Shown here: positions 1-8,268 of the stretch, one piece after another | Layout: each line of letters opens with the position of its first letter | Position numbering within the stretch: the first letter of the stretch is position 1 | Source: Polyangium spumosum | GTDB taxonomy: Bacteria; Myxococcota_A; Polyangia; Polyangiales; Polyangiaceae | NCBI RefSeq assembly: GCF_009649845.1 | Contig: NZ_WJIE01000010.1 | Location: 264,060-328,059 of the forward strand | Length of the DNA stretch: 64,000 nt | Reading direction: 5' to 3' | Program-made: the position numbers and the translations under genes | The notes under the pieces: generated by a model | What the model saw: only the letters and a program-made list of their open reading frames with translations | The model's database searches: none | What the model was told of the DNA's origin: nothing

Positions 1-653
1 TGAACAACGCGGCCGTCCTGCTCTTCGGCGCGGTCGCCGACACGCCGACCGAGGTCTGGAAGCATGTCGTCGAGACGAACCTCTACGGGTATCTCCACGG
101 CGCGCGGGCCGTCCTGCCCGTGTTCCTGTCGCAGGGACGGGGCATCCTCATCAACAACGCCTCCGGCTGGGGCCTCGTGGGCGCGCCCTTCGTCAGCTCG
201 TACGTGTCGAGCAAGTTCGCGATCCTCGGCCTCTCGGAGAGCCTGCGCCTGGAGCTCGAGCCCTACCCCGACATCCACGTGTGCGCCGTCCTCCCGCCCT
301 CGGTGAACACGCCGATCTACCTGCGCGCCGGGAACATGACCGGCCACGAGGTCGGGCCGGTGCCGGGGGTCTACGACCCGGCGCAGGTCGCGGAGATCAT
401 GGTGGATCTCGCCGAGCGACCGCGCGCCCGGCGGAGCGTCGGCGCGGCGGGCATGCTCCTCAGCGTGCTCGCCCGTCTCTCGCCGGAGCTCGCGGCGCGC
501 CTCATGAATACGCTCACGCGCCGATTCTCGATCCGGCCCGCGCTCGCGCCCGTGACGCTCGGCAACCTCTTCGAGCCGAAGCCGCCCCACGCGTCGCGAG
601 GCGGCTATCACTGGCTCGGGATCCGGCGCGGGGGGAGGGGGACGCGTCTCTGA
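1..653 (+). CDS. Short-chain dehydrogenase/reductase (SDR), 5'-truncated by window edge
   Basis: The reading frame enters at base 3 without a start, so the N-terminal part of the Rossmann fold with its Gly-rich cofactor site lies outside the window. The visible part begins at the NNAA motif of classical SDRs. It continues with the catalytic Ser region (INNASG), then YVSSK, which is the YxxxK catalytic pair. These NAD(P)H-dependent oxidoreductases act on alcohol or carbonyl substrates, and the substrate cannot be read from sequence. The C-terminal 70 residues (RPRARRSVG onward) resemble the extension of cytosolic SDRs annotated as short-chain type dehydrogenases. The gene ends in TGA and is followed by a convergent gene 21 bp away. 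Family assignment is secure; the specific function is not. Confidence 0.9.
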   Translation, partial: NNAAVLLFGAVADTPTEVWKHVVETNLYGYLHGARAVLPVFLSQGRGILINNASGWGLVGAPFVSSYVSSKFAILGLSESLRLELEPYPDIHVCAVLPPSVNTPIYLRAGNMTGHEVGPVPGVYDPAQVAEIMVDLAERPRARRSVGAAGMLLSVLARLSPELAARLMNTLTRRFSIRPALAPVTLGNLFEPKPPHASRGGYHWLGIRRGGRGTRL

Positions 654-674
654 AAGGTTCTCCCGCGGACGCCT

Positions 675-1019
675 CTACAGGCACCTCTCGCAGGCTCGAC
701 CTGCGCGGCCGAACCTCGCGAGGCACGCGGCGCATGCTGGCGTAACTCTGAGTAAGCAGGCGGCCGAGCACGCCGCGAGAGCAAAACGGCACCCGATCCT
801 TTGCCGCCGAGAGCATTGCGTCGCCAGCGCGGACGCGTCCTCGTCGACGGCTTCCTCGAGAGCTTCCTCGGACTCGTCGATATCCGACCCATCTTCGTCG
901 ACGGCCAAGGCTTCGGTCGATGTTGCAGCGTCGTTCTCCTCCTCGGCCATCGCGGCCGGCGCCGCGCCCATCATCAAAAGCAGAAACGCCGACGCCAGAA
1001 GAATACATGAGAATCTCAT
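675..1019 (-). CDS. Small secreted Cys-rich peptide precursor (unknown function)
   Basis: A 114-residue protein in three parts: a signal peptide (MRFSCILLASAFLLLMMG, cleaved near AMA-EEE), an acidic linker of about 45 residues rich in Glu, Asp and Ala, and a basic Cys-rich tail of about 48 residues with eight Cys, mostly as CxxC or CxxxC pairs, ending CERCL. The start at 1019 is chosen because AAGAGGG lies about 8 bases upstream; an ATG seven codons earlier has no such site. Signal peptide, acidic pro-region and disulfide-rich basic tail together look like a secreted, possibly processed peptide (bacteriocin-like or envelope peptide). I do not recognise the family. The gene is monocistronic and divergent from the next gene. 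Confidence 0.7.
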   Translation of the reverse strand: MRFSCILLASAFLLLMMGAAPAAMAEEENDAATSTEALAVDEDGSDIDESEEALEEAVDEDASALATQCSRRQRIGCRFALAACSAACLLRVTPACAACLARFGRAGRACERCL

Positions 1020-1209
1020 GACCCACCCTCTTGCTTCCACGCCGCGCTCGCCCCCTCACCATGAGTGGTTTTGCTCGGCCGTTACGTTCTCAATGGAGCG
1101 GCGACGCGAACGGTCAAGCACGTGCACGAGACGGCATCCATGAAAAGCCGACTTCCACGGTCGAGGGTTCCGTGGTTCCATGTTCGCGTTACCCGAGGGG
1201 AGGAATCTC

Positions 1210-1770
1210 ATGGCCACGACGACGACGGAGACGATGGGCACGAGCGAGCGCGGCGGGCGCGCCGCGGGCGTACGAAACCTGGATGATCTTGCGAAGCTCT
1301 CGAGCGCCGAGCTCGAGCGGCTCTACCGCGAGGCCCCCGCGCCCACGGGCGTCGAGCGCCTGGTCGGGACGCCGAAGGGCCGCATGCTCGCCGTCCGCGG
1401 CACCGACGGCACGAAGCTCTTCTCGCTCCTCGGGCTCCTCGCGTCCCGCAGGCGCTTTCCCTGGGATGGAAAGAGCTTCGGCGCGCTCAGCCCGAGCGAG
1501 GGCACCGGCATCAACCGGATCAAGCTGCTCCCGCTGCGCTTCGACTTGTTCCCGTTCCGCACGCGGATCGAGCCCTCCGCGGTCGACGGCCGCCCCTGCG
1601 TCTACCTCGACTACGAGCAACCGAAGAACCCCTTCTTCATCGCCCGGATCCGCGACGAGATCCGCGAGGTCGCGCCGGATCTCTGGCTCGGCCCTGCCAT
1701 GGCGAAGACGAAGAAGGGCGCCGTCCACGTCCTCTGGTTCGCCGTCGACTTCGGGCAACCGTCCTCCTGA
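1210..1770 (+). CDS. Conserved hypothetical protein
   Basis: A 186-residue soluble protein with no signal peptide or membrane segment. The ATG at 1210 is preceded by GGGGAGGA at good spacing; an upstream in-frame ATG at 1180 lacks one. After a Thr-rich start there is a short helical region (LDDLAKLSSAELERLYR), then alternating beta-type segments and a conserved-looking C-terminal stretch (YEQPKNPFFIARIRDEIREV, then LWLGPAMAK and HVLWFAVDF). The pattern NP..I..IRDE.R.V.P.L.LG suggests a small ligand-binding beta barrel (lipocalin-like), but this is only an impression and I do not assign a function. Codon use is typical of real genes here. Confidence 0.75.
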   Translation: MATTTTETMGTSERGGRAAGVRNLDDLAKLSSAELERLYREAPAPTGVERLVGTPKGRMLAVRGTDGTKLFSLLGLLASRRRFPWDGKSFGALSPSEGTGINRIKLLPLRFDLFPFRTRIEPSAVDGRPCVYLDYEQPKNPFFIARIRDEIREVAPDLWLGPAMAKTKKGAVHVLWFAVDFGQPSS

Positions 1771-1803
1771 GGCCGCCGTCTGCCTCGAGCGGGCGGGCGC
1801 GCC

Positions 1804-2436
1804 TCAATCGTAGCTGCACTGCTCGCCGCGGGCCTCCGCCCACGCGGACGAAAACGCCCCCTCCGTGTAGGCCTTGCAGCTCTGCCCCTCGTCGCTCGTG
1901 TAATTTCGCGTGAATTCGGAGAACCGCGCGTCGCAGCAGGCCTGGAAGGACGCGCCGCAGAACGCCTGTGCCGGGCGCGGGAGGTATTCGCCGGCGTCCA
2001 CGCCTCCGAGGTCGATCGACAGATCACAATAAAGCTGGCCCGTGATCTCCGCGATGATCTCCCCCTCGCGGCAGCAGGACGCGCCGCAACGCGCCCAGAT
2101 GCCGTGGAGCTCCTCGATCACGCCGGAGACGCTCCCGGCGTGCTTGCAGGCTGCGCCGCGGCCTCGACCCATCCGGCGCGGGGGACGGTTTCGGCGCGCG
2201 CGCCGGAGGATACGCTCGGCGACCTGCTCGAGGTGCGCGCAACGCGCCTCGCCCGCGGCCCCTCGCGCCATCGCGCGACCGGGCCCGCGCCCCTCCTCGA
2301 ATGCGGCGCGCTCCTGCGCCCCCTGGCAGGCCCGAGGAGGCTGCCCCGGCTCTGCCGAGGCGTCCCCCCCGAGCCCCACGAAGCCCATCACGAAGAGACC
2401 GAGGGCCCATTTCATGATCGCGGCGCTCGCCTTCAT
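1804..2436 (-). CDS. Secreted Cys-containing protein, YCDLSI family, copy 3
   Basis: A 210-residue exported protein with an N-terminal hydrophobic segment (MKWALGLFVMGFVGLGG). It shares with the two genes upstream an N-terminal block where an RAF/RAAFEEG motif follows a Cys, a central Cys-rich block (GASCCREGEIIAEITGQ, then LYCDLSIDLGG) and a C-terminal FCGxxFQxCCDxxF...YT motif ending in CSY. The start at 2436 is supported by a 4-base ATGA overlap with the stop of the upstream gene, implying translational coupling. Residues 50-100 are rich in Arg/Gly/Ala and poorly conserved against the copies, so this copy has diverged most. Periplasmic or outer-surface location is likely; function is unknown. 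Confidence 0.75.
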   Translation of the reverse strand: MKASAAIMKWALGLFVMGFVGLGGDASAEPGQPPRACQGAQERAAFEEGRGPGRAMARGAAGEARCAHLEQVAERILRRARRNRPPRRMGRGRGAACKHAGSVSGVIEELHGIWARCGASCCREGEIIAEITGQLYCDLSIDLGGVDAGEYLPRPAQAFCGASFQACCDARFSEFTRNYTSDEGQSCKAYTEGAFSSAWAEARGEQCSYD

Positions 2437-3041
2437 TGCCGGTAGCTGCACACGCTGTTCCGCGATTGCGTCCACGTCGCGCGGAACCTGCCTTGCGTGT
2501 ACGGCCTGCACGAGCCGAAGAGGCCCTGGTACGCCGGCGTGACGCTCTGGAACGTGTCCCGGCAACACGCCTGCGCCGTGGCCCCGCAGAAGCCCATGGG
2601 CCGCTGCACCAGGAAATTCGTCAACCGCACCCCGCCGAGCGCGATCGAGAGATCACAGTAGAGCTTGCCCATGATCCACCCGACGAGCTCCCCCTCGTCA
2701 CAACACGCGATCGCGCACAGGGTCCAGGTCTCGTCGACCTGCTCCACGGCGCCCACGAGCGTGCCCACCGTGCGGCATACGACGTAATCGTCGGAGCCGG
2801 GCGGCAGGGTGACGTTTTGCAGGGTCTCCATGACCACGGACGAGAACCGCTCCAGGTTCCCGCACGAGGCCACCGAGTTCCATGCCTGCTGCACGAGGGA
2901 GCGGCCGGACAGGAGGCCAGCCTCGAAGGCCCGCGTGTCGCGTGGCGCGCTGCACCCGAGCGGCACCTCTTGCGCCGCGGCATTGCCGGAGAGCCCGAGC
3001 AGGGCCATCAGAACCCCGAACATCGAAGCTTCGCGTCTCAT
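2433..3041 (-). CDS. Secreted Cys-containing protein, YCDLSI family, copy 2
   Basis: A 202-residue exported protein. The start at 3041 follows a strong GAGGAGGAGG site. The signal peptide ends near GNAAAQE. Motifs in order are CSAPRDTRAFEAG, an ESxV/AWNSVxxC helix region, YVVCRTVG, LCAIACCDEGELVGWIMG, LYCDLSIALGG, FCGATAQACC, and a Cys-Tyr near the end. About ten Cys remain after cleavage, consistent with disulfide bonding outside the cytoplasm. Its stop overlaps the start of the downstream paralogue (ATGA). The upstream paralogue begins 26 bp away, so the three form one leftward operon. I know no characterised member of this family. Confidence 0.8.
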   Translation of the reverse strand: MRREASMFGVLMALLGLSGNAAAQEVPLGCSAPRDTRAFEAGLLSGRSLVQQAWNSVASCGNLERFSSVVMETLQNVTLPPGSDDYVVCRTVGTLVGAVEQVDETWTLCAIACCDEGELVGWIMGKLYCDLSIALGGVRLTNFLVQRPMGFCGATAQACCRDTFQSVTPAYQGLFGSCRPYTQGRFRATWTQSRNSVCSYRQ

Positions 3042-3067
3042 CGGAAACCTCCTCCTCGCCTTCGGCT

Positions 3068-3670
3068 TCACGGGGCGGGGTTGTAGGTGCACTGGTTGTT
3101 GCGCGTCTGGTGCCACACCGGCGTGAACGAGTCCCTCGTGTACGCGCCGCACATCGGGTAATTTTGCGTGTAACCCATGAACTCGGCGTCGCAGCCGATC
3201 TGGAAAGCCAGCCCGCAGGTCCGCACCGGGAACCGGATGATGTCCTGCGCGAGGCCGAGGCCGCCGAGGCTGATGGACAGATCGCAGTACATCTTGCCGC
3301 CGATGCGCGCGATGAGCTCACCCTCCTTCCGGCATTCCCAGTCGCAGCGATTCCACGTCTGGTCGACCACCGCCTCGGCGCCTTGCACGATCCCGGCCAC
3401 GCGGCAGAGGACGTAGGTGCTCGACTCCTGCGGGATCTCGACGTCGTCGATATTTCGCATCACCAGGTTCGCGAAGTCCTCGATGCGGTCGCAATCGTTC
3501 ACCGCGTTCCAGGCCGACTCGATGAGGCTCTCGCCGGACTGCACCCCTGCGTGGAAGGCCCGCCGGTCCCGGGGCCTCGAACAAAGCGCGGGTGGCACCA
3601 CCGCGAGCGCCTCGCCGGCGATACAGAGCCCCACGAGAAGCACGCCCAGCGACATTCCGTTCACCTTCAT
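3068..3670 (-). CDS. Secreted Cys-containing protein, YCDLSI family, copy 1
   Basis: A 200-residue exported protein with signal peptide MKVNGMSLGVLLVGLCIAG. The ATG at 3670 follows a GAGAGGGGGG site. It has the same block order as the next two genes: CSRPRDRRAFHAG, SAWNAVNDC, YVLCRVAG, DWECRKEGELIARIGG, MYCDLSISLGG, TCGLAFQIGCDAEF, YTQNY and a final CTYNP. Here the CC of the other copies is WEC, so the Cys count differs slightly between paralogues. It is first of the three in the operon and is preceded by another secreted protein gene 57 bp upstream. The function is unknown; tandem duplication is evident from the shared motifs. Confidence 0.8.
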   Translation of the reverse strand: MKVNGMSLGVLLVGLCIAGEALAVVPPALCSRPRDRRAFHAGVQSGESLIESAWNAVNDCDRIEDFANLVMRNIDDVEIPQESSTYVLCRVAGIVQGAEAVVDQTWNRCDWECRKEGELIARIGGKMYCDLSISLGGLGLAQDIIRFPVRTCGLAFQIGCDAEFMGYTQNYPMCGAYTRDSFTPVWHQTRNNQCTYNPAP

Positions 3671-3727
3671 GGATCCCCCCTCTCGCTCTTTCCCCTCGTC
3701 CTTCATCCCCGCGCGGACGCGTGGCCT

Positions 3728-4312
3728 TCAGCGGCCCATGCAGATCTCCGCCTCGATCAGGTCCAGAAACCGCGTATACATCGTCACTTCCATCCCGAGC
3801 ACCTCGCGCTCCGCGCTCTCGACCTCCGCCCTGCAGGCGCGCGACTCGAGGCGCCCGAGAAAACCGTAATCGATGTCGAACACGGCCCTCGTGTTCGAAG
3901 TGGTGACGAGGCCGCCGCCCGTGTCGAGCATGGCGACGAAGGTGGCCATGGCGATCCGGGAGACCGTCCCCAGCGAGGGCGCCTGGAATGCCGGGTCGTC
4001 GCATTGCGCATAATCCCGCCGGAGCCGCTCGACGGCGTTCTCGTAGATCCCCTCGTAATAACACCGCTTCATGTCGGCGGTCCCGGTCCAGGTCGCGGCG
4101 AGGTTCGAGAGCGCCGCCACGAGGGCGTCCTCCGCCCCCGGGAGCTCGTCCGCATTGCAATTCACGCGCGCCATCACCTGGCCCACGGCGATCTCGCTCG
4201 TATTTCGGCCGAAGTTGCGCGCGTCGGTGCACGTCTGGAAAGGTTGCGCGAGCCCGATCGCGGATATCGCCATGCATGCCGCCGCCGCAGCGGCGCCCAC
4301 GAGCTTCTTCAT
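3728..4312 (-). CDS. Secreted hypothetical protein with CMGR C-terminus
   Basis: A 194-residue protein. GGAGG lies 6 bases before the ATG at 4312; an ATG two codons earlier would abut that site, so 4312 is preferred. The signal peptide is KKLVGAAAAAACMAISAIGLAQ. The mature part contains six Cys (TCTDARNF, VNCN, KRCYYEG, AQCDD, RACRAE and a final ICMGR) and is predicted mainly helical. It lacks the YCDLSI motif but has a similar length, Cys content and start (CTDARNFG against CSRPRDRRAF), so it may be a distant relative at the head of the same leftward gene run. Function unknown. Confidence 0.75.
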   Translation of the reverse strand: MKKLVGAAAAAACMAISAIGLAQPFQTCTDARNFGRNTSEIAVGQVMARVNCNADELPGAEDALVAALSNLAATWTGTADMKRCYYEGIYENAVERLRRDYAQCDDPAFQAPSLGTVSRIAMATFVAMLDTGGGLVTTSNTRAVFDIDYGFLGRLESRACRAEVESAEREVLGMEVTMYTRFLDLIEAEICMGR

Positions 4313-4488
4313 CACCATCCTCCAATCCGCCGTTCCGTGCGCCGTTCCGAGTGCAGACGTCATGCCCGGAACGATGCGCGGCCGGGTGCCAGGAGGCATT
4401 GCAGCACTCCCGGAGGACGGCCCACGGTCGCAGGCTTCATTCAGGACATCCGGCGCTCCGTTCGAGAGCCGGGGGAGGGGAGTTCACC

Positions 4489-5028
4489 ATGAAGAAGCTG
4501 GTCATGGCGGCGATGCTCGCCGCGATGGGTATGTCGTCCATTCCGGTCCTGGCCGAGGAGCCGGTCGAGGAAGTGGCCTCCGAGCTCTCGGCGGCGCACG
4601 ACGACAAGAAGTTCGTGCAGGTCATGGCGCACGAGAACCTCATCGCGGTGCGGGCCGCGAGGATCGCCGTGCGGAAGGCGCGGAACAGCAAGGTCGAGGC
4701 GCTCGCCCTGCAGGAGCTCGCCGAGCACGCCGACGTGAACGAGGAGCTCGAGGCGCTCGCGAAGAAACACGGCGTGCAGATGCCGACCGCGCTCCATCCT
4801 GTGGTCGCGGATCTGCTCCAGCGCCTCGCGAACCTCCAGGGAAATCGGTTCGACAGGGCCTACCTGCACATCGTGATCGAGGGGCACCAGTTCGACGTGG
4901 CGATCCTCTCGCAGGCATTGCTCTCCCAGGATGAGGACGTGAAGGCGTTCGCCGCGAAGAACCTGCCCATCCTGCGGCGGCACCTGCAAGCGGCGCAGGA
5001 GATCCTCCGCGCCTTGCCGGCGGAGTGA
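4489..5028 (+). CDS. DUF4142 family exported protein
   Basis: A 179-residue protein with signal peptide KKLVMAAMLAAMGMSSIPVLA. The mature protein is a helical bundle with the DUF4142 pattern: F...MAHENLIAVRAARIAVRKA, then a stretch resembling LA..HADVNEELEALAKKHG, and a late helix with YLHIVIEGHQFDVAILSQ. DUF4142 proteins are ferritin-like four-helix proteins of the periplasm or envelope with no firmly established activity. A GGGAGGGG site precedes the ATG. The gene is divergent from the secreted Cys-protein operon, with a 176-bp shared upstream region in which I see no clear operator. Confidence 0.82.
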   Translation: MKKLVMAAMLAAMGMSSIPVLAEEPVEEVASELSAAHDDKKFVQVMAHENLIAVRAARIAVRKARNSKVEALALQELAEHADVNEELEALAKKHGVQMPTALHPVVADLLQRLANLQGNRFDRAYLHIVIEGHQFDVAILSQALLSQDEDVKAFAAKNLPILRRHLQAAQEILRALPAE

Positions 5029-5059
5029 ACGAGGGGCCCCGGGCCCGCGCCCTCTCGGA

Positions 5060-5833
5060 TCAGCGGCGCCGCTCTGCGTATACCGAGAACGTCGCGCCCT
5101 GCGGGTCTGCGAGCACGGCGATCGTCCCTGTCACGCCGATGTCCCGCGGCGGCATGTAGACCTTGGCGCCGAGCGCCTTCGCGCGGGTCACCGCGTCCTC
5201 CGCGTTCTCCACCGTGAAATACGAGCCCCAGTTCGGCGGCACCGGCCCCCAGCTCGGGTCGATCTTCAGCATCCCGCCCACGTGCTCGCCGTTCACGATC
5301 CACTCCGTGTACGACGCGTCGCCGCCGGTCGACCAGCCGAAGAGCGCCGTGTAAAACGCTTTTGCGCGCTCCGGATCGGTGGTCTGGAGCTCGAACCAGG
5401 AGGGCGCGCCGACCTCGCCCCACAACGTCGCGCCGATGTGTTTCCCCGGCTGCCACAGGAAAAACACGGCGCCCAGGGGATCGGCGAGGATCACCATACG
5501 CCCGGAGTCGTTCACGTCGAATGCGGGCGCGAGGATCGTCGCTCCCAGCGAGGCGGCCTTCTCCGCGGCGGCGCTCGCGTCGGCCACGGAGACGTACACG
5601 TTCCAGTGCGGCGGGATCCCGCGCGACGCCTCCTCGGGCGGCTGCCCGCCGAGCCCCGCGACGTCGTGCTCGCCCTTCCGGAGCATCGTGTACACGCCGG
5701 CGTGGTTGTACGGCATGTCCGCGGCGCTCCAGCCGAAGAGCGCCGTGTAAAACGCCTTGGCCGCCGCGGGATCCGTGGTCATCAGGTCCGTCCAGCAGAA
5801 CTGGCCGGGTGCGTACGAGCTCTTGATCGTCAT
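5060..5833 (-). CDS. VOC family protein with two glyoxalase-like domains
   Basis: A 257-residue cytosolic protein made of two tandem VOC (glyoxalase/bleomycin resistance/dioxygenase) domains. Each begins with a W-x-(D/E)-L-x-T-x-D motif: GQFCWTDLMTTDPAAAKAFY at residue 10 and PSWFELQTTDPERAKAFY at about 143. Each ends near an ILADP/VLADPQGA motif. This two-domain layout matches the family of the mycobacterial 27-kDa antigen CFP30B. Substrate unknown. The gene is divergent from the aromatic amino acid operon, with 150 bp between starts. Confidence 0.88.
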   Translation of the reverse strand: MTIKSSYAPGQFCWTDLMTTDPAAAKAFYTALFGWSAADMPYNHAGVYTMLRKGEHDVAGLGGQPPEEASRGIPPHWNVYVSVADASAAAEKAASLGATILAPAFDVNDSGRMVILADPLGAVFFLWQPGKHIGATLWGEVGAPSWFELQTTDPERAKAFYTALFGWSTGGDASYTEWIVNGEHVGGMLKIDPSWGPVPPNWGSYFTVENAEDAVTRAKALGAKVYMPPRDIGVTGTIAVLADPQGATFSVYAERRR

Positions 5834-5983
5834 CGTTTGTCCCTCCGTCGGGGCGGCATTCTACACAACGCGGACGTCGTGTCACCTGTCCTTGACGGAT
5901 CCATTTTCTCGCGCGGCGACCCCTCGCGCACCGGCCTGTCCATCCGCTATGCTTCGCGTGGGGATACGGCCAGAGGACGCGTC

Positions 5984-7051
5984 ATGACGACCGTGGCACT
6001 GCTCGGATTCGGCCGCTTCGGCGCGGCCATCGCCTCGCTCCTCCGGGACGCGGACATCGACGTGCGCGCCTTCGACTTTCGATCCCCCGTGCCGGACGAA
6101 ATGCGCGCCGATTCTCTCCCGGATCTCGTCCGGGGCCGCGACGTCGTCGTCGTCGCCGTCCCGGTCACCGCCATGCGCGGCGCGTTCGAATCGATGCGCC
6201 CGCTGCTCTCGCCCTCGCAGATCGTCGTGGACGTCGGCAGCGTCAAGCTCGGCCCCTCCGCCGCCATGGCGCAGGTCTTCGGCGCCGAGATCCCGTGGGT
6301 CGCGACGCACCCCATGTTCGGCCCGATCAGCCTCTCCCGGGGGGAGCGCCCGCTCGTCGCGGTGGTATGTCCGAGCGAGGCGCACCCGAGGGCCGTCGAG
6401 CGGGTCGTCCGGCTTTACGAGCGAATCGGGTGCACGGTCGTGCTCGAGGACGAGGCCACGCACGATCGCGGCATGGCCTGGACACACGCGCTCGCCTTCT
6501 TCGTGGCCAAGGGCATGCTCGACGCGGGCGCGCCGCTCGACATCCCCTACGCGCCGCCCTCCTTCCAGGCGCTCGCGCGCACGGTGGAGGCGGCGCGCTC
6601 CGACGCGGGGCACCTCTATGCCGCCCTGCACCGCGAGAACCCTTATGCCGCCGAGGCGCGCCGGAAGCTGCTCGAGGCCCTGCTCGCGGCCGATCACAAC
6701 CTCTCCGGCACGGACGGCCCGCCGCCGCCATCGTCCTCGCTCATTTTATTGCCCTCCAAGGGTGGACCCGAGGCCTTGCGCGAGACGCGGGAGCTCATCG
6801 ACGAGCTCGATCGGGAGCTCGTCGACCTCCTCGGCCGCAGGGCCCAGCTCGCGCGGCGCGCGGCGCGCGAGAAGGCGCGGCTCGGCCGCCCCGTGCGGGA
6901 TCCCGAGCGCGAGGCGGAGCTCTTCGCCGCGCGCATGCGCTGGGCGGCCGAGCTCGGGCTCGATCCGGCCTCGGTGCACGACATCTTCGACGCCATTCTC
7001 CAGTTTTCTCGGCGCTTGCAGCACGAATCACCTGCCGGGGAAGCGGGCTGA
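5984..7051 (+). CDS. tyrA: Bifunctional prephenate dehydrogenase - chorismate mutase
   Basis: A 355-residue protein fusing two consecutive steps to tyrosine. Residues 1-245 form the prephenate dehydrogenase, with the NAD(P) motif LGFGRFGAAIA at 5-15, the conserved HPMFGP around residue 105, and THALAFFVAKG later. Residues about 265-345 form an AroQ-type chorismate mutase helix bundle (LRETRELIDELDRELVDLLG, then RRAQLARRAAREKARLGR and RDPEREAELF). The order is dehydrogenase then mutase, opposite to the enterobacterial T-protein where mutase comes first. AGAGGA precedes the ATG. It is the first gene of a three-gene operon with DAHP synthase and prephenate dehydratase. Confidence 0.88.
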   Translation: MTTVALLGFGRFGAAIASLLRDADIDVRAFDFRSPVPDEMRADSLPDLVRGRDVVVVAVPVTAMRGAFESMRPLLSPSQIVVDVGSVKLGPSAAMAQVFGAEIPWVATHPMFGPISLSRGERPLVAVVCPSEAHPRAVERVVRLYERIGCTVVLEDEATHDRGMAWTHALAFFVAKGMLDAGAPLDIPYAPPSFQALARTVEAARSDAGHLYAALHRENPYAAEARRKLLEALLAADHNLSGTDGPPPPSSSLILLPSKGGPEALRETRELIDELDRELVDLLGRRAQLARRAAREKARLGRPVRDPEREAELFAARMRWAAELGLDPASVHDIFDAILQFSRRLQHESPAGEAG

Positions 7052-7117
7052 TCTTTTTTCGGTCCTGCCGGGGCCGCTCCGGCATCGAACAGCCAAGGGA
7101 CTTCAGGGGGAACTTCA

Positions 7118-8251
7118 ATGATTGTCACGCTCGAGCCCGACGCGCCCGAGTCGCGCGCCGAGGCTGTCATCCGCCTCGCGGCCCGATATCCGGGGGTCTC
7201 CGTCCAGAAATTCGTCTTCAGGGGCGAGTCCACCTCGATCACCGAGGTGCACCTCATCGGCTCCACGCGCGCCGTGCCGACCGAGCCCTTCGAAAGCCTG
7301 CCCGGCGTGCGCAAGGTCATCCGGGTCTCCCGGAAATACCGCCTCATCGGCCGGCACCACGTGGACGCCGAGACGCACGGGTTCGAGTACAACGGCGTCT
7401 CCTTCGACGAGAAACGCGTCCACGTCTTCGCGGGCCTCTGCGCCGTCGACACCCGCGAGCACGTGGCCCAGATGATGGCCACGCTGAAGCAGGCCGGCAT
7501 CCAGACGACCCGCATGGGCGCGTACAAGCCGCGCACGAGCCCCTACGATTTCCAGGGCCTCGGCAAGGCTTGTTTGCCCTGGGTCTTCGAGCTCGCGGGC
7601 AAGCACGACATCAAGGTGATCGCCATGGAGGTCACCGACGCGCGCCACATCGACGAGATCAACGCGGCCCTCGCCCTCGCGGGTGATCCGACCGGCGTCA
7701 TGCTCCAGATCGGCACGCGCAACACCCAGAACTTCGAGCTCTTGAAGCAGGTCGGCCAGCAGCGTCGATTCCCGGTGCTCTTCAAGCGTGGCATGGGCAT
7801 CTCGCTCGAGGAGTCGCTGAACGCCTGCGAATACGTGGCGAGCGAGGGGAACCCGAACATCGTCTTCTGCTTGCGCGGCGTGAAGACGCACCTCGGCGAT
7901 CCTCATCGGAACCTCGTCGACTTCTCGCACGTGCCCGTCGTCCGCCGCCAGACGCGCCTGCCGGTGTGTATCGATCCCTCGCACGCCGTGGGCCGCCTGG
8001 ACAACGCGCCCGACGGCATCCCGGACATCTTCCACGTCGTGGGGCAGGGGATCATCGCGGGCGCTTCCATGGTGCTCGTCGATTTCCACCCGCGGCCCGA
8101 CGAGGCCCTCTGCGACGGCCCACAGGCCCTCGATCCCTCGTCATTGCCGCGTTTCGCGCGGTACGTGGAGAGCGCGCGGCTGGCCTACGAGGGGCTCGTC
8201 CGGGCCTACGGCGTGGGCCAGGCCGCGCCGGCGGAGCCACACGCCGCTTGA
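7118..8251 (+). CDS. aroF: 3-deoxy-7-phosphoheptulonate (DAHP) synthase, type I-beta
   Basis: A 377-residue enzyme joining phosphoenolpyruvate and erythrose 4-phosphate in the first committed step of aromatic biosynthesis. An N-terminal ferredoxin-like regulatory region (residues 1-75, with LPGVRKVIRVSRKYRLIGR) precedes the TIM barrel. Diagnostic barrel motifs are GAYKPRTSPYDFQGLG around 132, QIGTRNTQNFELLKQVG, VLFKRGM, NIVFCLRGV and the metal-binding DPSHAVGR. The FDL domain suggests possible feedback control, as in Thermotoga-type enzymes; this is inferred. The gene lies 66 bp after tyrA, and its stop lies 17 bp before the chosen start of the dehydratase. Confidence 0.92.
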   Translation: MIVTLEPDAPESRAEAVIRLAARYPGVSVQKFVFRGESTSITEVHLIGSTRAVPTEPFESLPGVRKVIRVSRKYRLIGRHHVDAETHGFEYNGVSFDEKRVHVFAGLCAVDTREHVAQMMATLKQAGIQTTRMGAYKPRTSPYDFQGLGKACLPWVFELAGKHDIKVIAMEVTDARHIDEINAALALAGDPTGVMLQIGTRNTQNFELLKQVGQQRRFPVLFKRGMGISLEESLNACEYVASEGNPNIVFCLRGVKTHLGDPHRNLVDFSHVPVVRRQTRLPVCIDPSHAVGRLDNAPDGIPDIFHVVGQGIIAGASMVLVDFHPRPDEALCDGPQALDPSSLPRFARYVESARLAYEGLVRAYGVGQAAPAEPHAA

Positions 8252-8268
8252 TCGAGGCGCGCGGCGAC

